Source: Bolinopsis microptera
Lineage: Eukaryota > Ctenophora > Tentaculata > Lobata > Bolinopsidae
Length of the DNA: 64,000 bases
Assembly: GCF_026151205.1 (NCBI RefSeq)
Contig: NC_087077.1
Coordinates: forward strand, 12,994,983-13,058,982
Direction of reading: 5' to 3'
Within the stretch, counting starts at the first letter, position 1, and every line of letters starts with the position of its first letter. Positions 56,151 through 64,000 of this stretch are shown here, in pieces. Below the pieces are notes generated by a model that saw nothing but the letters and a program-made list of their open reading frames with translations, made no database searches and was not told the DNA's origin. Both the position numbers and the translations under genes were made by a program.

Positions 56151-57362
56151 GTATGCCGTGAGGTGTTATGATCACCAGTTTTACCATTGTCCCTTACATT
56201 CTCACTAGTCACACTAGACCCCAGGTCTTGAAGCGGAGTGTTACAAAGTTACTAGTTACTAGTTTCAGCCTCACGGGGCCTTTATTTCCATCATGGAAGT
56301 TTATTTTTAGTGTCAATTACATGTGCTGGAAAGCGTTCAAATCTGATAAGTGCTATAATAGTGCAGTACGAGCGGTACGAGATCCATATTTAAGTATGAT
56401 CCACACACAAGACATGGATTTGTTAATTCTCTGGAAGCTCTTGAGAACTAATATTAAATCGTCTCATGACAACCGCCTAATCATGGTAGAGAGACAAAGT
56501 AGGTACCTTTACTCAAGTTATTAGTCCAATTAGCCTAATAATTAATTCCGTATAAATAATATACATTAATAATGTATACACAGTATAATACACACGTTAC
56601 AATACACATGGGGGGCTGCGTGCTATTCTCTCTCTCTCCCCTGGGTCCCACACTGGATTTCCACACGGAGTATGCGTGTAAAGGCTACACACTCTCTGTA
56701 TTGTGTTAATAAGAGTATAGATTGGGTAGATTGGCAGGTGGTCAGGGTGTGTTATGTATAACACGTGTGTTCTGTGTTCACTGTTTTGTACATCTTTATG
56801 TGTTTAGTGGAACTTTGCCAACAGAACTGTAGTCTTGCTCGCTTGCTTACGTTAGATATTGCACCCTTTTTCTGGACATGATGGAGAACTAGGACTTGAA
56901 ACTTTGTTGCCGGCAAAAAGGCTGCCGGCAAGTAGAAAGTAACCAGGGCTGAAAGCCATCACCAGAACGTTTGAGCCAGCGGAAAGATTACTGAAAGTTA
57001 TAATAATAAGGTCCTTAAATCGTCCATTTTGAGAAGCACCAAGCTCCTTTGTGTCCTAATAATGTTACAATTCAGTGAACAAGTTGTAATTATCGACTAC
57101 TACAAAAAGTACATGTTACGTCAAATTTATCTCTTCTTATTTTCCGGTCTCCTCTACAAAAGTACAAAGTCTGAGGTCTTACACTTGTACGGTTACTGCG
57201 TTACACTAACTTTGGTCTTTTGTAAAGGTTTTAAGACGCCGCCTAAAATATATCAGTCGTCAGGCGAGCAGGTGTATTGTTAAGTTACAGATAAATGTGT
57301 GTCTAGAGAAACTCTACAGAGTCTGCGCTACTAAATAGCTTGCAGTAGTCTGCATTCTGCAT
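56151..57362. other. Intergenic, no gene seen
   Basis: AT-rich with a CT-rich patch near 56620. Open frames are short and lack recognisable motifs. Confidence 0.45.
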
Positions 57363-57562
57363 CTCTCTTATCTCTTCTGCAGCTCTCTTATCTCTTCTGC
57401 AGCTCTCTTATCTCTTCTGCAGCTCTCTTATCTCTTCTGCAGCTCTCTTATCTCTTCTGCAGCTCTCTTATCTCTTCTGTAGCTCTCTTATCTCTTCTGC
57501 AGCTCTCTTATCTCTTCTGCAGCTCTCTTACCTCTTCTGCAGCTCTCTTATCTGTTCTGAAT
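57363..57562. repeat. 20-bp pyrimidine-rich repeat ending CAG, 10 copies
   Basis: Unit ctctcttatctcttctgcag; a few single-base changes. Each unit looks like a polypyrimidine tract plus AG. Confidence 0.92.
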
Positions 57563-59639
57563 AGTGAGGAATTTCCTTCCGACCACGTACTCTCTAGCTA
57601 GACCATAAGCTTCTCTTCCTCACTACTTTGGTGATAATTAAAGAAACGAGCCTGCATAAGTTGAAACGAAATGAAGTGAAATGATTAGTATATATTATAC
57701 AGAGTTATAACAGACTGTCGGGCTAGAATTATAGTCACATAGACGATACATTTACCGTGATGTAATTTTCTATTGTGAGGATCCTCTCAATGACTGTGAT
57801 GAGGTCGACTAAGATGGTCTATTAAAATAACTTCTCACGCTCCTTTTCACATACATACACCGTACTCACACACTTGTAAAAACTCTACGGTTTCTGTACA
57901 GTAATTTATTTATAAACTAATTCTTTTTCTGTGTACTGGTTTACCAATTACCAGGTGAAATGTGATAACATGTTGACTTGCTGATTTCTTCGTACCTGCA
58001 AATAATGAAGAGCCTTATCTCGTTTGTTGACAATGTGAACTTTTAAACTGTAGAACTGATAACAATATTTCTGCGACAAACCTTTAAATGTTGTTGTTTT
58101 CAGGCCAACCTTAACCATTTCTGAAAGTATAACTTTAATCTTTATATAATTTAAAGTTTCTTTTTAACATCTACTTTTGAAAATATCACCCCAGAGCTTT
58201 CAAATTAATTCGCACCCGAAAACATGCAAACAAGGACAGATCCCTGTTTTCATATCCTCGTAATTTCACCCGCAAAAGTAATGAAAAGTTCACACTGGAA
58301 CTAGTCAGAAAGTTCTCATTATGAAACTACTCAACCCCACACGTGCACTGAGACCCCACAAGTGATCTCCACCACCAACACCGTCACCCCACGTTTAGTG
58401 GAGTCTTACTGGGTTTAATAAGTGGCCGGTAATGTCAACAGTTACTGGGTTTAAAACAGTCTGCTTATCTTCTATCAATCATAATATCAGTTCTCTTTAA
58501 CTGCTTCTCTCGGTTTAAGAATCATATCTCGTGTTATAGAAGCGAGTCTGTGTTATGTTACAGTGAGCTTCTGTTGGTAGACTCTGAACAGACTGCTTCC
58601 CTCACTGCCTCCCTCACTGCCTCCCTTTATTACGGTTTACCAGCAGCAATACCAGCAGTAGTTTTAAACAGGATCTTTAGACTCAAAACAGGATGCTAGA
58701 CTCAAAACAGAGTATGTTAGACTTGTTCCGTGCTGATTCTCATATGGGAAGCAGTATAGGTCATAAAATGTCCATTGAATAGTAATGATATGTCGTACTT
58801 GTAGAGTAACTTCAGTTCACGAATAATGATGCTGATTCCTTTATTGCTTCCCTCCTACTCCCACAATGCTTCCCTCTAGGTTTAGTTCCCAGGGTCTTTT
58901 AGACCTTGTTTAGAGGGATTCTGAAAACGTACACATTCCTGCGATTATCTTCATTATCTTTATTTTAAAACATTCTTACTACTGCTTTATAAAACTGAGC
59001 CCGTGTTGGAACTGAAATAGTCTAAAAGTGAAAATTTATAATTAAACAGTAATGATGTGTTCTAGATTTAGTCCAGTTCAAGAAAAAATGATCATGATTG
59101 GGGCTAATAACGTGCAGTAATAGTTGAGTTTACCTCTGAAAGCACTATGTAACTAGCTATGTAACTAAAAATATCACTAGAGTTACTACGCGATATATCA
59201 TTAGACACTACAGTTAGTCATATCTGTAAAACTGCATATATTTAGAATTAGTAACCAGTTGCACGCTCTACCACTGATATCTGCAACACTGCATATTTAG
59301 AGTTAGTAACCAGTTGCACGCTTTACCACTGATATATGTACCACTGTTTAGTATTTGTATTATACTGTTCACAGTACAGACACTGCCTCACAATAACCAC
59401 TGTCAGTTACACATCTGCAAGCGTTCCTCCAGTGGTTTGTCATTACTCAAAACTAAGGCTCTGTCAGTTTTACTACTGTTTTCCCAGAGTTACACCACCG
59501 GAACCATACCAATGGCAAAGCTAGGCAATAAAAGGATACACACCAATATTCGGGGTTCTGGGCAAACGGAGGATAATAAATCCCAAGAAAACATTCCTAA
59601 GGCACGGGTCCCTCAGGTTGTAAAAGAAACCCGTTAGTG
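57563..59639. other. Intergenic, no gene seen
   Basis: Contains a small duplication (tctgyaacactgcatatwtag, then gttagtaaccagttgcacgc) at about 59222-59330. No gene supported. Confidence 0.4.
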
Positions 59640-60595
59640 GAGTTAGTCCGGAACCTGAATCACATTTTAGAGAATCAGAGGTGTATAGAAACATAGGAAA
59701 CAAAGGGTAGGTGATAGGAAAAAGGTTGTATAGGAAACGGGGACGTAAGATCGAGGGGCTAGGACGGTACTGGAGGACATCCACTTAGAACAGGCCAACG
59801 GGTTCAAACAGGTGTACGCTAGTAAACGGAAAAAAGGATCTCGGGAAACAAGGAATGCAGACTAGGAGGCTAGGCCGCTAGTATTAGGAAAGGGAACACA
59901 GGGGAGGAGGCGCAAGGAGAGTGCCTGAGGAGTTGAAAGGTGTAGGACAGTAGGAAGGTCAAAACCTTAAAGGACGGCAAAGATTAAATAGGCAAAACAG
60001 CGAAAGCCGGGGGAATGGTTAGGTATGGCGTAAAGGGTATTAATACATCCATAATATGTGATGATTAGAGAAAACAGGTGCGAGGTTGAAGTAAGGGTAA
60101 ATCAAATAGAGGTGAGCAGAATATAGGGGAAAACATCACGAGGTCAAAGGGTGAAAAGGTTCATAGGCCACCAGGAAGTCAGGTTGCGGCGAGGAAGATC
60201 ACAGGTATAGGTTGAGGAGGTAGGAAGGTAACGAAAAAAAGGAGGTGTAAGAGGAAACAGCGGACAGAGGGTGAAAGGTAGAAAGGTCAAAAGGAAGTAA
60301 GCCTAAACTGGGGGTAATCTTACATCAGTGGACGAGGAAGGTGTAAAAGGTGAAGCTCAGAAACAGAAAACGACAATAAAATGAGACAAATAAAAGGTGT
60401 AGGTCGGCAGGGAAAAAACGGTAAAAAGGAACGAGGTAGGAGGAGGAATAACGGAAGAGATAATATAAAGGAATCAGGAATTACGGTAGGTGGACGGGAA
60501 GGTGAACTAAAGGTGAGGGGGTGGAAGCCGTCAACATTGGTGGGTGAGAGGGTACGAGAGGCGGATATCGAATAGAGGTGAGGAGGTACTATAAC
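59640..60595. other. Purine-rich strand segment (~950 bp)
   Basis: The plus strand is dominated by A and G (aggaaa, gaggag, aaaggt runs) without a clear repeat unit. No conserved coding frame. Confidence 0.75.
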
Positions 60596-61915
60596 GGCAC
60601 CCTCCCAACGGGCTGACGGAAACAACTGTCCCACCCCCTGATTAAACCATTTTTATAACAGTGTCCGAAATCTTTTTTAATGTGCTTGCTTTCATCACTT
60701 AAAAATCTAATAGCTTTGACGATTGCTTCCATGCTGGATGGCTGTATTATGCAGCAAGATGCCCCACTATTTCCGCCCTCCCGCTGTCCGCCTGTTGATA
60801 TGTACACTCCGCTCGCCACCCAATATGGACCCCAGCAGCACCTCCGAGGGGTGAATTAGTTACGATAGTTCGCTCTAGTGGTATGAGCATAACGTTTCAT
60901 ATCATTACTCTGTCACCTCCTCGTTAACCGCCCTCCGTTCCGCCCCCGCGCTACGTTAGGATTTGTGGCGCCTCGCCCTCCCCCCGATTCGTTACTACGC
61001 CTCCGCCCCCCTTCATCTTACATTCATTTCCGCTCGCGCTCTCCCCACTCGGTTAAACTTACCTCTGGTCTCTACTTCAATAGTACAGTTTTGTAACCTT
61101 ACCCCCCCACTCGTCTGTACCACCCTGACCCCGCCCCTCCCCCCCCCCCCAACTACACCGCCACTGTCGTGGCGCTGATTATTGTCCCCCGCCGCCGGGC
61201 CTCACATTTAACCGGAACTCCTTTTCCATTTCCCCCCGGAGCCCCACATAAACGCCGCTCCCCCCCCTGCGTACACCCTCCCCCCCTCCCCGCTGATTGA
61301 CGTATAAAATATATATATTACGCATTGTGGTGCGCCTTTTGCGTGACCCCTTGTAGAGTGCTATAACCACAATTAAGTTCTGGCTGTAGGCACAACCACT
61401 CCTAATTTATCCTGCAGTTGGCACACTTCACTGGATTTTGGGGGTTGCAGATCAGTGCAATGTTGCACCGGGGACCCACGACTCTATCCTCCCACCCCCC
61501 CCCCCTCGCCCCCCCCCCCGCCTCACATACAATCTATGTATTAGGAACTAGGGGATATGAATGGTTATCTATAGTTTATAAGCTTATTCTTTCACGGACA
61601 AGTTTGTACATTAACATACATATTGGCCTAGTGATAGGTGGCCCCCCTACACTCTCGCCTCCGGCACTATCCCCACCGTCTTACTACGGCCCCCCCTTAC
61701 CCCCCTCATTCCAACCCCACCACCATCTCCTACTTTTCCGCCACCCCCGCTGTCCCTACCACCTCCCCCCCCTCCGCCTCTCCTTCTACACCCCCCGCCC
61801 CCCGAGTGCCACACCCTCCCCCCCGCCCCCCTCTGCCCCCTCCGTCCTGTGGCCACCCGCTCCCCCTCCCGGTCGCCACGACTCTGATCCATCCCCCTCG
61901 TCCGAGATAGTACCT
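60596..61915. other. Pyrimidine-rich strand segment (~1.3 kb)
   Basis: The plus strand switches to C- and T-rich sequence with long C runs (61139-61150, 61493-61520, 61750-61850). The minus strand is therefore G-rich. Proline- and glycine-rich frames here are compositional. Confidence 0.75.
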
Positions 61916-63868
61916 TCTCGTCAATCCCTGTGCAAGATGAGTGCTGTGTTTCTACATCTTCCTGACAAATACTGTGAGAATAAGTACTTTGACCTTAAGA
62001 CTTTTGCCTTAACCCTAGTCTATTCCTGCTGGTCGGAGCAGGTGTCGACGCAGGGTGCGGGGCATTAGATGTGGTTTACTGGTTCTACCGCTCGAAAATC
62101 AGATTAGTGTATTTATTTTAGAATTCCCGCATTACGACTTAGCTGCTGCTCAGATAATAATTAAGTTATTCAACCAATAAAATTACAGCCGCTACATATT
62201 CCACATATTAGCGGGGTTAGTGTACATGTAAACCAAGTGTGGAAAGACGAGCGTATGAATGACAGTATAGCATGGCACGTGTATGTAGTCAACAAGGCAT
62301 TTGTTACTACTATTGTGTTGTTCCCATATTATCTCCTCCTCTCTTCTCTTTCTAGCCTACTTATTTAGGTTACTTTAGCTCCTTTCCTTCCTCTTTGTTA
62401 ATAACACTGTTTTGAGCTGGAGTTATATATATAATAGTTATTATAACAGAGGAGACTACTAATAGCGGGTACCTAATAGCCTGATAATATGGGTATAGTT
62501 AGAGTTAGGACACCCGATAATAAGTACCACTAATTGTGGGGGTCAGGATTTTAGCTCTTAACAGGTTTTGAGCTGATGTGATATTCCAGGGTCGCTTTGA
62601 CAGGCAAACTCTTTGATAGGAAACACTAGTGGTGATATTTGAAGGTGTGTCAGATATATAATTGATATTAGTTTTAGAGTACTGTAATATTGTTTTAGAG
62701 CTAGTGGGATCTGACCAGTTTAACGATACAACACTGAGTCTATCCATATACCAGAACTGTCACGGGTCTCTCTCTAATCAGACACGTGTTAATCAGATTC
62801 AGTCACGTGTTAATCAGATATCAGTCAGTCTGACACGCCCGATGTAGATCACATACCTCTTTTAGTACATGATATTATTTATTATAGTATACTGACCTCC
62901 ACAAAATGCTAATACTTGGAGGCTAGTTAAATAGTGTGTATTAGTAAATCATTTACCGAGTAAGGGTATTGTGCTTTTTTAAGCAGGAATCTCTGCCTCT
63001 GTTGAATGGCATTCCAGTATTTCTTATCTGGACACAGCAGTCCATGCAGTGCTAAGTTTGAGATTCTGTCTGAAATTGGATTGAATATCCAAAAGTATTT
63101 TATTGGATCTTGACTTAATGTGGTTGTAAATCTTACGACTTAAAAGAGCTGAAAAATAAATTGGGTTGGGTTTGTGGAGAGTACTCTTCTCCGTGATATT
63201 CCAGTATTTCCTTATCCTAGCTTTATTGAGACCACCAATCCGTGTTAGTATGAGCTTTAGTCTGGAGGGAATAACCATTAAGTTTAACAAGTATTTTACT
63301 GGCGTTCTTGGCTACAGTATCTACATGTATAGTGTAATTTAACCCAAGAAAGGAAAAAATATCAAGAGCTTGTCTTTGAAATTATTGGTGGGGGTGTGTG
63401 TTGTGGAATCCTCTCTACATCTTGGCTTGTATTGGAATGGAGTTAGATTACCGATTGTCGACTCCATTTTTGATTTTACGCAGCTTTTCAAAATACTATT
63501 ATATGACCTTTAATCGGGAAGTTTATGTATTAACGGGAAACGTTAGTATCGAGAGGTACCCGGGTTTAAATGCGCCATCATGTGATGTCCCGTCATCAAA
63601 ATTAACAATTAGTGGACAACCCCTTACAACTTATGGACGTAATAAATTATGAATGTAGTCAGATTTTAAAATAACCCTGGAAGTTATTACTGTTTTTAAT
63701 CTTTGGTCATGTTAATTACATTCTTGTTATATACCAATGTACATTCCACAGTCGTAAACTTGTTCCCTCACACCTGTTTATTACTTATTCCGCTTCTTGT
63801 TTGAGGAATCAAAACCTGCCTATATTAACCAGGTCACGTTCCAATAACCACTAATAATAGGTTTGAAT
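61916..63868. other. Right end, no supported gene
   Basis: A minus-strand frame at 63024-63290 contains ARIRKYWNITEK, and nearby DNA (63008-63025) repeats the ttccagtatttctta motif. It may be a decayed repeat. cacgtgttaatcagat occurs twice at 62782-62820. Confidence 0.35.
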
Positions 63869-63918
63869 AATGTGCGGTAATGTGCGGTAATGTGCGGTAA
63901 TGTTGCGGTAATGTGCAG
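63869..63918. repeat. 10-bp tandem repeat tgtgcggtaa, ~4.5 copies
   Basis: Three exact units, then variants with one insertion and one substitution. Confidence 0.85.
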
Positions 63919-64000
63919 TGGATAGTGGCACACTACTGTCCACAAGGATCACACGACCTTGTTATCAGGGAACTGACACTAGGGAGGCAGTGTTAATACA

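Noticed and set aside
56168-56524. 118-aa frame after the LINE
   Set aside because: No similarity to LINE or host proteins that I recognise; composition is typical of random AT-rich frames.
61418-62068. Proline-rich and glycine-rich frames on both strands
   Set aside because: They follow the C-rich/G-rich composition of the region and run without conserved motifs in several frames at once.

Overview
The window is eukaryotic nuclear DNA, AT-rich, with short exons, GT-AG introns, AATAAA signals and many transposons. The gene content (a multi-PDZ polarity scaffold with an L27 domain, betaine-homocysteine methyltransferase, an ABHD-type hydrolase) points to an invertebrate animal. The phylum cannot be fixed from the sequence alone. 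No CRISPR array, convincing tRNA or rRNA gene was seen.

Host genes. At the left edge lies the 3' part of an unrecognised coiled-coil gene (+, 63-1417). It meets tail-to-tail a large minus-strand gene running from 34514 down to 1839. By splicing and reading phase I resolved 24 exons (2,700 nt, 899 codons). They encode one L27 domain followed by seven PDZ domains: a PATJ/MPDZ-type scaffold. Its introns hold three complete genes, all on the opposite strand: BHMT (12120-16652, 11 exons), an intronless secreted CAP-like protein (26582-27034) and an intronless 664-aa coiled-coil protein (30617-32611). Further right is a six-exon alpha/beta hydrolase (minus, 36890-38907) whose nucleophile-elbow serine is a cysteine. 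The start of an unrecognised plus-strand gene (exons at 49805, 50847 and 51067) follows.

Mobile DNA. Two long-TIR, TA-flanked elements (3423-6859 and 7220-10615) carry remnants of the same protein type, ending in a CXC cysteine-rich domain. Next to them are a triplicated/palindromic block (10568-11872), a 76-bp TIR-only hairpin inside it, and a TTAA-flanked 1.36-kb foldback in BHMT intron 1. Other elements are a 1.6-kb element at 34946-36565, a TA-flanked MITE at 41551-42326, a short Helitron-like element at 50093-50779, and a non-LTR retrotransposon at about 53270-56150. The last has an intact reverse transcriptase but a deleted endonuclease half. LINE ORF1 and Penelope-like RT fragments also occur.

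Repeats and unexplained structure. There are tandem arrays of 178 bp, 119 bp, 94 bp, 63 bp and 20 bp, and a roughly 75-copy TCAGGG hexamer array (a telomere-like variant). A purine-rich segment switches to a pyrimidine-rich one at about 60.6 kb. The most unusual signal is two short conserved, hairpin-forming elements (called E1 and E2 here). They occur together at 42.3-42.8 kb and 48.3-48.7 kb, each locus also carrying the same CACGTG-containing motif. Hairpin positions are kept although the stem sequences differ, which suggests a small structured RNA or a structured DNA element of unknown type.
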